This document shows positions 9,009 to 17,642 of a stretch of DNA of 64,000 bases, one piece after another. The translations under genes were made by a program, and so were the position numbers. The notes below the pieces were generated by a model that ran no database searches, was not told where the DNA came from, and saw only the letters and a program-made list of their open reading frames with translations. The first letter of the stretch is position 1; the number at the start of each line of letters is the position of its first letter. The stretch lies in assembly GCF_025642135.1 (NCBI RefSeq), contig NZ_CP106793.1, forward strand, positions 6,788,001 to 6,852,000, given 5' to 3'. The stretch is from Streptomyces cynarae (GTDB taxonomy: Bacteria > Actinomycetota > Actinomycetes > Streptomycetales > Streptomycetaceae).

Positions 9009-11132
9009 TCATGGAGCCGCGTGCCGTCCGCCCTGGCGTCCGCCGCCCTGTCCTGCGCTCGCTCGGGCGCCGCGGCTGCGCTCGCGGAGGATCACCGGGA
9101 CCAGCAGCCCCGCCACCATCGCCACCCCCAGCGCATACCCCGGCCACCACGCCAGTGAGCCGCCCTCCGAGGTGTTCGCGGCCCGCGGGTCGTCCGGCGC
9201 GCCGGACGCGGTCGGCGCCTGAGCGGACCGGGTGGCGCCGACGGCGGTCAGGACGACGTCGTTGCCGTCGCCGCCCCGGTAGCCGATGCGGTAGGTGGTG
9301 TCGGCGAGCCTCACCTCCGCCCCTTCCGGCAGGCCCGTGAACGTGCCGACGGTCTTCGTGCGGCCCTGGTGGTCCAGGACGGTGATCTGCCGGGCCGAGG
9401 GCGATCCGGCGTCCGACAGGTCGAGCTCACCGGCCAGCCGGACCTCGCCCGCCACCTTCAAAGGGCCGTCACGAAGCATCAGTTGGCCACCGGCGTGCTG
9501 CGTGTAGTCACCCGTCACCATGAGTCCGCCCGTCAGTGTGCCGTCGTTCGTCACCGACCCGCGCACCGTGCCCCGACCCGTCAGCGTGGTCGCCAAACGC
9601 AGGCCCGCCGGGCCCGGGTCGAGCCGTGCGCCCGTCGTCGTGAGCCGGATCGCGCTGCTGTGGGCGAGTGTTGCGCCGCCGCGCAGGGCCAGGGTGCCCT
9701 GGGTGACGGTCGTCGTTCCCGTGTAGGCGACCGCGTTCCCGGTCAGCGTGGTCGTCGCGGCACCCGACTGCACGAGCGAGCCGCTGCCGCCGATCCGGGA
9801 CAGCGACACGGGCGTCGAGGTGTTGCGGACGACCAGCGTGCCGTCGTCCACGATCCGCGTCCGCGCGGTGCCGGTCATCAGCGAACCGTCCCCACCCGGC
9901 TTCCCCGAGCCCAGCCGCAGCACCGCCCCCTTCTCGACGGTCGTCGACCCGTCGTAGTACTGGCGGGCGGCGAAGGTGACGTCGTTGCCGCGCGTCCCCG
10001 AGATGACGACGTCACCGGCGCCCGGCGCGGCCAGCGTGTCGTGGTACCGGCCGCCGCCGATGGGGGCGCCCAGCGTCACCGGGCCGTCGTAGTCCAAGGT
10101 GAGCAGCGAGCGCCGGCCGCTCGCCTCGTGCAGGTTGATGTAGACGGTGTCCTTGGTGCCCGGCATGAAGATGCGGTGCGTGGTGCCGTCGCCCCACTGG
10201 ACGTTCGCGCCCTCGATGTTGGTGCCGCGTTTGTTCACCTGATGGGGCAGCAGTCGCCAGTTGAGGTCCGGGTCGCTGAGCGAGGGATTCGTGTCGCCGC
10301 CCTCGTCGCTGTAGCTGTACTGGCCGGTGAGGACCACCTTGCTGCCGGGCCGTGAGTGGACGTTGACATCGCTGCCGTACTCCCGCTGGTAGAAGTCCTG
10401 GCGCAAAGTGATCGTCTGGTTCAGCGGGGTGTCGATGATCCAGGAGCCCTGGTTGAGGATGGCACGGGCGTTCGGCAGCGCGACGGGGAACTCGGGTCGG
10501 CCGGCCGCCGTGCCGGTGCCGTTGTCGATGACACCGGAGAACGGGTGTGTTCCGGCCAGGTCGAGGGTGCCCCACATGTTCCGGGGCTGGGTGACCAGGC
10601 CCGCGCCGCTGATGGTGCCGAGGTTGAAGGTGCGGGTCAGGGACAGGCGCAGAGTGCCGTCCACCCGGATGTTCAGTTGATTGAGCCGGTAACCAGGGGT
10701 GTTGTACGGGAAGTGGCCGATCAGCCCGCTGCCGCCGCCCGTGCCGTACTGCAGCGTCGCACCGCGCTCCACCGTCACCGCGGGCGGGTCGGGGTTCGTC
10801 ACCGTGGTGTACGGGTGGTTGCCGCCCCGGGTCGTGACGTGCTGCCCTCGCCGGGAGGTGGGCAGGGTGAAGTCGCTGTCCTTCGTGAGGATCAGCGTCC
10901 CGCTGCCGCGCACGGTGAGCGTGCCCTCGCCGCGGAACACCCCGCCGTAGGTGGTCGTCCCGCCCGGCACGGTCACCACCGTGTCACCGGCGAGCGTCAC
11001 GTCCCGGCCGGCGAGCACGTCCGCGGTGACGTCGCGGACCCCGGCCGCTGAAGCCGGGGGAGTGGTGAGTGTGAAGGCGACCGCCGCAAGGGCGCCGACG
11101 GCCGCCGCTGTTCTGTGGGTATGGCTGCGCAC
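9009..11132 (-). CDS. Secreted/surface protein with autotransporter-type beta-strand repeats
   Basis: Protein of 707 residues with a cleavable signal peptide (MRSHTHRTAAA then a hydrophobic core ending PASAAG). The body has many short units of the autotransporter-associated beta-strand type (GGVFRGEGTLTVRGSGTL, GSTTVEKGAVLRLGSG, YTGTTTVTQGTLALRGG), predicting a right-handed beta-helix. A C-terminal membrane segment (WWPGYALGVAMVAGLLVPVIL) is followed by Arg-rich residues, so the protein is probably anchored in the membrane and exposed outward. No LPXTG motif is visible. The location beside pectin-degrading genes suggests a role in carbohydrate binding or breakdown, but no catalytic motif is recognised. 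Confidence 0.8.
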   Translation of the reverse strand: MRSHTHRTAAAVGALAAVAFTLTTPPASAAGVRDVTADVLAGRDVTLAGDTVVTVPGGTTTYGGVFRGEGTLTVRGSGTLILTKDSDFTLPTSRRGQHVTTRGGNHPYTTVTNPDPPAVTVERGATLQYGTGGGSGLIGHFPYNTPGYRLNQLNIRVDGTLRLSLTRTFNLGTISGAGLVTQPRNMWGTLDLAGTHPFSGVIDNGTGTAAGRPEFPVALPNARAILNQGSWIIDTPLNQTITLRQDFYQREYGSDVNVHSRPGSKVVLTGQYSYSDEGGDTNPSLSDPDLNWRLLPHQVNKRGTNIEGANVQWGDGTTHRIFMPGTKDTVYINLHEASGRRSLLTLDYDGPVTLGAPIGGGRYHDTLAAPGAGDVVISGTRGNDVTFAARQYYDGSTTVEKGAVLRLGSGKPGGDGSLMTGTARTRIVDDGTLVVRNTSTPVSLSRIGGSGSLVQSGAATTTLTGNAVAYTGTTTVTQGTLALRGGATLAHSSAIRLTTTGARLDPGPAGLRLATTLTGRGTVRGSVTNDGTLTGGLMVTGDYTQHAGGQLMLRDGPLKVAGEVRLAGELDLSDAGSPSARQITVLDHQGRTKTVGTFTGLPEGAEVRLADTTYRIGYRGGDGNDVVLTAVGATRSAQAPTASGAPDDPRAANTSEGGSLAWWPGYALGVAMVAGLLVPVILRERSRGARASAGQGGGRQGGRHAAP

Positions 11133-11161
11133 GGTAGGGGGACGGGCGGACAGGGCTGCCG

Positions 11162-11734
11162 ATAACAGAAATCTACATGGGTGACCGCTGGGGCAACTCC
11201 TTCGGCGGCACGGTCAACGACTCGCGGTACTTCTGGCTGCCGCTGACCTTCCCCACCTCCACCTCGATGTCCATGTCCTGGTACCCGGAGATCACCGTCG
11301 ACGCGGCCGCCGGAACGATCGGCGGCACCAGCGCCAGGTACAACACGCTGATCGCCCGGCACAGCGGCTGATGCGCCGACGTGACCGGCCAGTCGCTGTG
11401 GCAGGGCGCCCAGATCAAGCAGTACGACTGCAACGGCGGCACCAACCAGAGGTTCTGGTTCAAGTCCGCCGGCAGCGGCTACTACCAGCTGGTGGCGCGC
11501 CACAACTCCCTGTGCGTGCAGGAGAACGCGAGCAACGTCACCCAGGAGGACTGCAACGCCTCCGCGACCGGCCAGCAGTGGTCGGTGACCACCACGGGCT
11601 CCTACGTGACCATCAGATCCCGGGCGACCGGCGAGTGCCTGGACGTGTCCGGCGCGTCCACCGCCAACTCCGCCGCGATGGTCACCTACACCTGCAACGG
11701 AGGCACCAACCAGCAATGGACGCGGGGAACATGA
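11162..11734 (+). pseudogene. 3' fragment of a GH43 galactanase with ricin-type CBM13 domain
   Basis: The sequence opens mid-protein with IYMGDRWGN and WLPLTFP, typical of the end of GH43 beta-1,3-galactanase catalytic domains, then reads into a CBM13/ricin domain with repeated Q-x-W motifs (QQWSV, NQQWT) and paired cysteines. An in-frame TGA at 11369-11371 replaces the residue before the first CBM13 Cys (HSG-stop-CADVTGQ). The 5' two thirds are missing: the next gene starts only about 30 bp upstream on the other strand. It is a decayed remnant, and a hint that the locus once degraded arabinogalactan as well as rhamnogalacturonan. Confidence 0.8.
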
Positions 11735-11750
11735 CCCCCCTCCGGGCGGC

Positions 11751-13426
11751 TCAGGCCAGCAGGTCGATCGCGTCGATCGCCGTACCCGCGCTCAGGTAGC
11801 CCGTCGTCCCCGAGCCGCTCACCACGTTGATCTTCAGCACGTTGTACTGGCTGGTGTCCGTGAGCCAGGCGCCGGCCGGAACGCTGTAGGTGAACGTGTA
11901 GTTGTTGCCCCGGTACGAGCCCACGGTCAGCGACCGTGTGCTCGGCTGGGTGGGCGGCGAGGGGATCGACGAGGTCCAGTTGTTGACGGTGATCTGCGGC
12001 CGGCCGTTCGCGTAGGCCGTCGTCACGCCGATCCGCAGAGTGTGCGCGGCGGCGGCCTGCGCCGCGGTGAGCTTGAAGTAGACGATCAGCCCGCTGTTGA
12101 CGTCCTTCCACAGGTAGCAGGGGAAGGCCGATGTCTCGCTGCCGCTGCCGATCACCACGTTCCCGGTCCAGGCCGCGGCCCGCACGTCGGAGGGGTGGGC
12201 GTACGTCATCAGGTCCGCGTTCTTGAACCCGCTCGGCGTGCCGTCCCAGGTGCCGATCCGCCAGATCGCGCTCGCGTTGCCCGGGTCGTTCGAGGACGGG
12301 ATGGTGATCGTGTTCAGGGTGGTCGTCGCGCCCGCCGAGACCGTCACCGAGCCGGTGTACACGGCCAGTTCGCCCTTGAAGACGGTCAGCGTGTACGTCC
12401 CCGGCAGCACCCGCGAGATGGAGAAGTACCCGTCGGAGGACCGCGCGGAGCCCCAGTACTGCGCCGAGGAGTTGGCCAGCCCCACCGTGTACGCGTACGC
12501 CGTGTTCCGGCCCGCGATGCCGACGCCCGCGACCCGGCCCCGGCCGCTGTCGGGGACGTACCCGGAGATGCCGAGCGAGTCGGCCCACGGGGTGGTGAGG
12601 TTGTCGTGGTACAGCGACGACGACGGCGCCCCGCCGTCCGTGAAGGCGATGACGTACGGGCCCTGGAGGCCGTAGCGCTCGGCCTCGGTCTGGTTCTCGC
12701 CGTAGTACAGGATCTCGTACAGGCCGCCGCCGTCCGCGCTCTGATGCCGCAGCAGGGAGCGGTAGAAGGGGCCGCCGGAGGCCTTCTCGTGGTTGCTGCG
12801 CACGATCCACAAGCCGACGCCGCCGGCGGTCCAGCCGATGTAGTCGTAGTCGATGACGCGGTGCTTGGAGTAGTGCTTCGAGCGGGTCTGGCCGTCGGAC
12901 TTCTCGAACACGTCCGAGGCCTCGATGGTGGTGGGCGCGTAGGTGTAGGAGTCGGGCTCGTCGTTGAGGAACTTGCCCGCCTTGACGCGCACGATGTACC
13001 GGGACGCGGTGACGGACGAGTCCGCCTTGTCGGTCCACAGGTAGATGTTGTTCTCGCCGCTGCGGGCGGCGTAGTAGTGCCGCAGCGTGCCGTACGCGAC
13101 GGAGATCAGGATCGTCGAGCCGGACTGCTTGATGGTGACCGTGGAGGTGCCGAGGCCGGACTCGATGTGAGAGTTCTTGCCGCCGTAGCCCTGGTACTCG
13201 GTGCCCCGGTAGACCAGCGAGGTCAGGTCGCCGTTGGTCTTGCTGACCTTGAAGACGAGGTGGGCGCCGGTGTCGACGACGTAGTTCGAGCCGTCGTCGC
13301 TCCAGCCGAAGGTCGCGGCCGACGCGTGCGGTGCGAGCGGGCGGCGAGGGCCGCGGTGCCGGCGGCGGCCGCGGAGCCCAGCACGAAGGTACGGCGACGG
13401 ACCGGTCCGGGATCGGTTCCGGGCAT
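11751..13426 (-). pseudogene. Rhamnogalacturonan lyase (PL4 family), frameshifted after the signal peptide
   Basis: ATG 13426 follows the strong ribosome site GAAGGAGG and encodes a Tat signal (RRRTFVLG then an Ala-rich core). Near 13340 the frame breaks: the mature protein (ASAATFGWSDDGSNYVVDTG onward) continues in another frame, open to the stop at 11751, with no start codon of its own before GTG 12992. One missing base in a C-run explains it. The rest has rhamnogalacturonate-lyase features: N-terminal beta-sandwich, catalytic-domain residues around YYGENQTEAERYGLQGP, an Ig-like domain and a C-terminal carbohydrate-binding jelly roll. Family members cut the rhamnogalacturonan-I backbone by beta-elimination. 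It diverges from the CE12 esterase at 13622. Sequencing error versus true pseudogene is open. Confidence 0.85.
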
Positions 13427-13492
13427 GGGGGATGCCTCCTTCGGAGGTGGGGGGTGCGGTGCGGGTGTCTCGCAGGGTGACAGTTGAATCGA

Positions 13493-13510
13493 TTTCGCGA
13501 AAGGGCTTTC
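13493..13510. promoter_or_regulatory. Overlapping palindromes TTTCGCGAAA and GAAAG-GG-CTTTC
   Basis: TTTCGCGAAA (13493-13502) overlaps GAAAGGGCTTTC (13499-13510), 65-85 bp upstream of the PL4 start. The second has LacI-type operator symmetry. A related half-conserved site is at 13555. Confidence 0.45.
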
Positions 13511-13554
13511 ACAGTAGGGAAGTCGGCTGTCGTGTGAATTCACGCCGACTACTA

Positions 13555-13566
13555 GAAAGCGCTTGC
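13555..13566. promoter_or_regulatory. LacI-like operator candidate GAAAGCGCTTGC
   Basis: GAAAGCGCTTGC resembles the GAAAGNNCTTTC site at 13499-13510 and lies about 56 bp upstream of the CE12 esterase start. A shared repressor controlling both divergent pectin genes is the simplest reading. No LacI gene is in the window. Confidence 0.4.
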
Positions 13567-13621
13567 CGGAAGGGGTACGTTCCAGCCCCCAGGGTCCTGT
13601 CGTCCCGTCGGAGGAGCCGCA

Positions 13622-14701
13622 ATGAGACGTTTCACCCTCGCGCTGCTGGTGGCGCTGACCGCCGCCTCCGCGTTCCAGGCCGCACCGGCCCAGGCCCACG
13701 GACGTGCGCCCGGCGGCCTCGGCATCGAGAACTGCTCGGCGACCGCCTGCCACTTCGACGTGCCGCCCGGCGACTACGACGTGAGCGTGGAACTCGGCGG
13801 TGCGGACGCCTCCGGCACCGCCATCACGGGTGAGACCCGGCGCTCCCTGCTGCCGGAGACGGCCGTCGACGCCGGGCGTCGCGTCCACCGCAGCTTCACC
13901 GTGAACGTCCGTACGCCGGAAGGCGAACCCACCGGCCCGGACGGCTCCCCGGGCCTCGACCTGACGATCGGCGGCCCGGCCCCGGCCCTCGCGGACATCC
14001 GCGTGACCCCGGCTCTCCCCCAAGCTCTCGGCTCCGCTCGAGCAGGGGGGACCCCCATCCTCCGCCACATCTACCTCATCGGCGACTCAACGGTGTGCGA
14101 CCAGCCCGCCGACCCGTACTCGGGCTGGGGCCAGCAGTTGCCCCAGTACCTCCGCAAGGGGCTCGCCGTCGCCAACTACGCCGACTCCGGCGAGAGTACG
14201 GTCACCTACCTCGCCGATCCCCGACTCTGGGCGACCGTCCGGCCGTTGATCCGCCCGCACGACCTGGTCCTCATCCAACTCGCCCACAACGACAAGCAGA
14301 CCGACGAGTCGACCTACCGGACGAATCTGGAGACCCTCGTCACGGGTGTGCGCGACAAGGGTGGTGAGCCGGTGCTCGTGACACCGATCGTCCGCCGCTG
14401 GTTCAATGCTGACGGTACGCTGAACAACAACACCGCGCTGCTGGTGAACGGCCTCGGCGTGGACCACCCCGCGGTGATCCGCTCGGTGGCCGCCGCCGAG
14501 CACGTCCCGCTGATCGACCTGACGGCCAGGACCAAGGCGCTGGTGGAGTCTCTGGGCGTCGAGGGCTCCAAGTCCATCTATCTGTACAACGAGAAGCGGG
14601 ACAACACGCATACGTCCGTCCATGGCGCGACTGTGTACGCGGGTCTGGTGCGCGACGAGTTGGTGGCGCAAGATCTGATACCGGAGGGTCTTTCACGTTA
14701 G
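13622..14701 (+). CDS. Secreted rhamnogalacturonan acetylesterase (CE12, SGNH hydrolase)
   Basis: Exported esterase of 359 residues that removes acetyl groups from rhamnogalacturonan I. A signal peptide (MRRFTLALLVALTAASAFQAAPAQA) precedes an N-terminal beta-sandwich region (about 30-130). The SGNH domain follows: block I YLIGDSTVCD with the nucleophilic Ser, the Gly of block II (NYADSGES), block III QLAHNDKQ and block V DNTHTSVHGA with Asp/His. GAGGAGCCGC precedes ATG 13622. Codons about 132-145, in the linker between the two domains, are encoded by a copy of the 43-bp repeat element read in frame, so the protein has an extra loop (LPQALGSARAGGTP) but stays open. It is divergent from the PL4 lyase and probably co-regulated with it. 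Confidence 0.92.
   Translation: MRRFTLALLVALTAASAFQAAPAQAHGRAPGGLGIENCSATACHFDVPPGDYDVSVELGGADASGTAITGETRRSLLPETAVDAGRRVHRSFTVNVRTPEGEPTGPDGSPGLDLTIGGPAPALADIRVTPALPQALGSARAGGTPILRHIYLIGDSTVCDQPADPYSGWGQQLPQYLRKGLAVANYADSGESTVTYLADPRLWATVRPLIRPHDLVLIQLAHNDKQTDESTYRTNLETLVTGVRDKGGEPVLVTPIVRRWFNADGTLNNNTALLVNGLGVDHPAVIRSVAAAEHVPLIDLTARTKALVESLGVEGSKSIYLYNEKRDNTHTSVHGATVYAGLVRDELVAQDLIPEGLSR
14015..14057. repeat. 43-bp GC-rich hairpin element, copy 2
   Basis: Inverted relative to the copy at 5985-6027 and 40/43 identical to its reverse complement. It lies inside the esterase gene in a frame without stops, just before the SGNH block I, and adds roughly 13-14 residues. Confidence 0.8.
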
Positions 14702-14749
14702 GCCCCCGCCCGAACGGGGAACTCGCCGACCAGTCCCCGACCCGAAGCC

Positions 14750-14785
14750 CCTGGGGCGTCCCGACCGGAACCGGGGCGCCCCAGG
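14750..14785 (+). terminator. Rho-independent-type hairpin after the CE12 gene
   Basis: CCTGGGGCG (14750-14758) pairs perfectly with CGCCCCAGG (14777-14785), with extra CCCG/CGGG pairing inside, followed by TCTGTTTC. It lies 50 bp after the esterase stop. Confidence 0.6.
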
Positions 14786-15104
14786 TCTGTTTCAGGGTTC
14801 GCCCCTGACGGGCGGCCAGGATCCCGAAGGGCCGCTGCAGTGCGCCGCATGGGGGAGCACGACAGACCGCTGCCCCGGGCGGGCGTGGTGCTGCGCGAGC
14901 GCGGGACGACCGCCCGGCTGCGCACCGGAGACCTGCTGTTCGAGGGCGGCGGGGTCCGTCGGCGGATCCGGTGAGCCCTTCCGCCCGGCAGCAGCGTCAC
15001 AGTTCGGCGGGCACCGAAACGACAGGCCCCTAGCGTGCCGTCATGGGTCGAACCGCGCTCACCTCGCCGACCATGAACTACGCCGACGGCGTGGAAGGCC
15101 TCTC
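14786..15104. other. Intergenic, no convincing gene
   Basis: A 41-codon frame at about 14849-14974 (MGEHDRPLPRAG start) has no clear ribosome site or recognised family and may be a gene relic. The rest probably holds the promoter of the gene at 15105, whose ribosome site is weak. Confidence 0.4.
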
Positions 15105-15872
15105 ATGAACCCTTTCGCCGCACTCCACCACACCCAGACCCCTCTCTTCCTCCCCAACGCCTGGGACCACGCCTCCGCGGCCGCCCTCGCCGCCGCGGGC
15201 TTCGGCGCCATCGGCACCACCAGCCTCGGAGTCGCCGCGGCCGCGGGGCTGCCCGACGGGGCGGCGGCGACTCGCGAGGCGACCCTGCGTCTCACCCGCC
15301 GGCTCGGCGGGGAACCCTTCCTCCTGACGGTCGACGCCGGGGGCGGCTTCAGCGACGACCCCGAGCAGGTCGCGGAGTTGGCCCGCGAACTGCACGCCGC
15401 GGGAGCCGTCGGCGTCAACCTGGAGGACGGGCTCGGGCCCGTCGGGCTGCACGCCGCGAAGGTCGCCGCCGTGAAGTCCGCCGTGCCGGACCTCTTCGTG
15501 AACGCCCGGACCGACACGTACTGGCTCGGCGACGGGGACCGGGCGGACACACTGCGCCGCCTGGACGCGTACCAGGAGGCGGGAGCGGACGGGGTGTTCG
15601 TGCCGGGAGTCGCCGATCCCGAGGGGATCACCGACCTCGTGAAGCACGTGGAGGTTCCGCTCAACGTCCTTCACTCACCGACCGGTCCCACCCTTCCCGC
15701 CCTCGCAGACCTCGGCGTACGCCGCGTCAGCCTCGGCTCGCTCCTCTACCGGCACGCCCTCGGCGCCGCCCTGGAGACGGCGGCGGACATCGCGGCCGGG
15801 CGCGCTCCGGAAGGCACTGCGCCGTCGTACGACGACGTCCAGGCGCTCTGCGGCCCACGCTCCGGCCGGTAG
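15105..15872 (+). CDS. Isocitrate lyase/PEP mutase family protein
   Basis: Beta/alpha-barrel enzyme of 255 residues of the isocitrate lyase/phosphoenolpyruvate mutase superfamily, which makes or breaks C-C or C-P bonds next to a Mg-bound carboxylate. Visible motifs are LPNAWDHASA near the N-terminus, the metal-binding VDAGGGFSDD around residues 76-85, NLEDG at 105-109 and NARTDTYW. The catalytic-loop Cys of true isocitrate lyases (KKCGH) is absent, as in the PEP-mutase/oxaloacetate-hydrolase-like branch common in Streptomyces. No phosphonate genes are nearby, so a lyase or decarboxylase role in small-acid metabolism is more likely. It is convergent with the LuxR gene. Confidence 0.85.
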   Translation: MNPFAALHHTQTPLFLPNAWDHASAAALAAAGFGAIGTTSLGVAAAAGLPDGAAATREATLRLTRRLGGEPFLLTVDAGGGFSDDPEQVAELARELHAAGAVGVNLEDGLGPVGLHAAKVAAVKSAVPDLFVNARTDTYWLGDGDRADTLRRLDAYQEAGADGVFVPGVADPEGITDLVKHVEVPLNVLHSPTGPTLPALADLGVRRVSLGSLLYRHALGAALETAADIAAGRAPEGTAPSYDDVQALCGPRSGR

Positions 15873-15923
15873 CGACGGGAGCACCGCACAGTCTCTGCAC
15901 GGCCGCCGACGACGGCGCGCGGG

Positions 15924-17522
15924 TCACCCCGTCGGGTGCGCCCGGGCCTCGGAGGCCAGATGGCGGCCGATCTCCACCCGGGAGGTGATCTTCAGCTTCC
16001 GGAACACGCTGCGCAGATGGAAGTTGACCGTGTGGACGGAGCAGTGCACCCGCGAGGCGATCTGGCGGTTCGTCAGGCCGGCTGCGGCCAGCCGTGCCAC
16101 CTGCTGCTCCCGCCCGCTGAGGGCCTCCCAGCCCGACTCCTGCCCGCCGTCGTCCCGTTCCGGCTGCGCGGCCGGCACCACGTGCCAGCTGCCGCGGTGC
16201 CGTCCCGGCTCGCTCTGCCACGCCGGGGGAGGACCGGCCCGGTCTTCCAGGCTCGCGGCGAGATCGCTCGCCGCACGTGCCCTCGCCCAGGCGTGCCGGT
16301 GCTGCGTCGCCGCCCTCGCCAGGGCCACCGGGTCGCGGTCGAGCACGCCCCGGACGTGCTCGGCCGACAGGGCCGCCCGGACCGGCTGCCGGGCGCGTAC
16401 GTCCTCGGTGACGGCGCCGATGTGCCGGGCCAGACCGCGCTGACCGGCGTCCACCGCGATCCGGGCCGCCCACGCCGCCGCGCCGGGCACCGTCGCGAAG
16501 AGCCGCACCAGCGGGGCGCGCGGGTCGCGGGCCAGCCGGGTGAGCCGGTGCACCGCCCGTTTCGGGCCGCCGTCGCACTCCTCCCACAGCAGTTCCGCCC
16601 ACGGCACCTCGGGTGCGTGCCGGGTGTCCCACACCGCGGCGCCCCGCTCCGGCAGAAGCCGCCGGCAGGCCTCAATCCGGGTCTGCGCGGTGGGCAGGTC
16701 GCCTGCGTACACGGCGGCGATGCTCAACTGCGCCAGCAGCAGCGGCGCGTGCAGGCGCTCCCCCCGCTCCGGAGTCGCGGCCGCCGCGACGTCATTGACC
16801 TGCCTGTTCAGCGGAGACCACAGGCCGCGCTGGATCAGCACCTTGGCCTGCACCCGGGCCAGGGCGGCCTCGATGCCCGGGTAGGGCGCCCGGTCCCACC
16901 GCGCGCGGACCCGTTCGGCCAGCTTCTCCGCCTCCGCGTCCTCACCGGCGTCCGCCAGCCGCGCAGCCGCCTCGACCAGCAGGTGCATGCTCCAGAACGG
17001 GGAGGGCACCAGGTCGGCGTGGTGCGCCACCAGGCGTGACCAGTGGAGCGCCTCCTCCATGTCCCCGGCCCGCGCCTGGCAGTCCGCCATCACCGAGGCG
17101 GCCGCGATCGCCGCCGGATCCCGGTCGATGTCCCCCGCGACCGCCCGCAGCCGTCGGCGGGCGGAAGCCTCCGCGGAATGCGGATGCAGCAACGCGCCGG
17201 AGAGCACCTCGGCCACGGCGGCACTTCCGGCGACGGAGGGCGCCACCGCGCCCTGCGGCAGCGCCGCCACGGTGGCCACGCTGTCGGCGGGCCGGCCCGC
17301 GATGAAGAGCAGCTCGGACAGCAGGCAGCGCAGCCAGCCGGCCGACGAACCCGACGGGGTCAGCTGCAACAGCGCTTCGGTGAGCTGCACCGCGTGCGTG
17401 ACCGAGGACTCCTGGGCGATGCTGCGCAAGGTCTCGATCGGAACGTCCGCGAGGTCCTGGAGCAGCTCCACGACCCGTCCCACCACGGCCGTCGCGTCAT
17501 CCCTGGTCATGACGGTCCCCAT
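15924..17522 (-). CDS. LuxR-type (GerE HTH) transcriptional regulator
   Basis: Regulator of 532 residues. The C-terminal 65 residues form a GerE/LuxR helix-turn-helix (LSGREQQVARLAAAGLTNRQIASRV, then VHTVNFHLRSVFRKLKI). The long N-terminal part is Ala/Leu/Arg-rich alpha-helical, like TPR-type repeats in LAL regulators, but I see no Walker ATPase motif, so it is not a full LAL protein. I took ATG 17522 (MGTVMTRDD); an in-frame ATG at 17612 adds 30 residues without a better ribosome site, and ATG 17510 is also possible. It lies just downstream of the amine oxidase in the same direction, 120 bp away. A role in the neighbouring biosynthetic cluster is plausible by position only. Confidence 0.85.
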   Translation of the reverse strand: MGTVMTRDDATAVVGRVVELLQDLADVPIETLRSIAQESSVTHAVQLTEALLQLTPSGSSAGWLRCLLSELLFIAGRPADSVATVAALPQGAVAPSVAGSAAVAEVLSGALLHPHSAEASARRRLRAVAGDIDRDPAAIAAASVMADCQARAGDMEEALHWSRLVAHHADLVPSPFWSMHLLVEAAARLADAGEDAEAEKLAERVRARWDRAPYPGIEAALARVQAKVLIQRGLWSPLNRQVNDVAAAATPERGERLHAPLLLAQLSIAAVYAGDLPTAQTRIEACRRLLPERGAAVWDTRHAPEVPWAELLWEECDGGPKRAVHRLTRLARDPRAPLVRLFATVPGAAAWAARIAVDAGQRGLARHIGAVTEDVRARQPVRAALSAEHVRGVLDRDPVALARAATQHRHAWARARAASDLAASLEDRAGPPPAWQSEPGRHRGSWHVVPAAQPERDDGGQESGWEALSGREQQVARLAAAGLTNRQIASRVHCSVHTVNFHLRSVFRKLKITSRVEIGRHLASEARAHPTG

Positions 17523-17642
17523 GCCGCTTTCCCCCGTCTCCCATCGGCTGTGTTTCAGCTCTGTTAGACGTGAGGAGCTTATCGTAGCGGGAGCATGACA
17601 GATCGCGATCAAGGTGGCGCGGTCACGCTTTTCGTATGCTGT

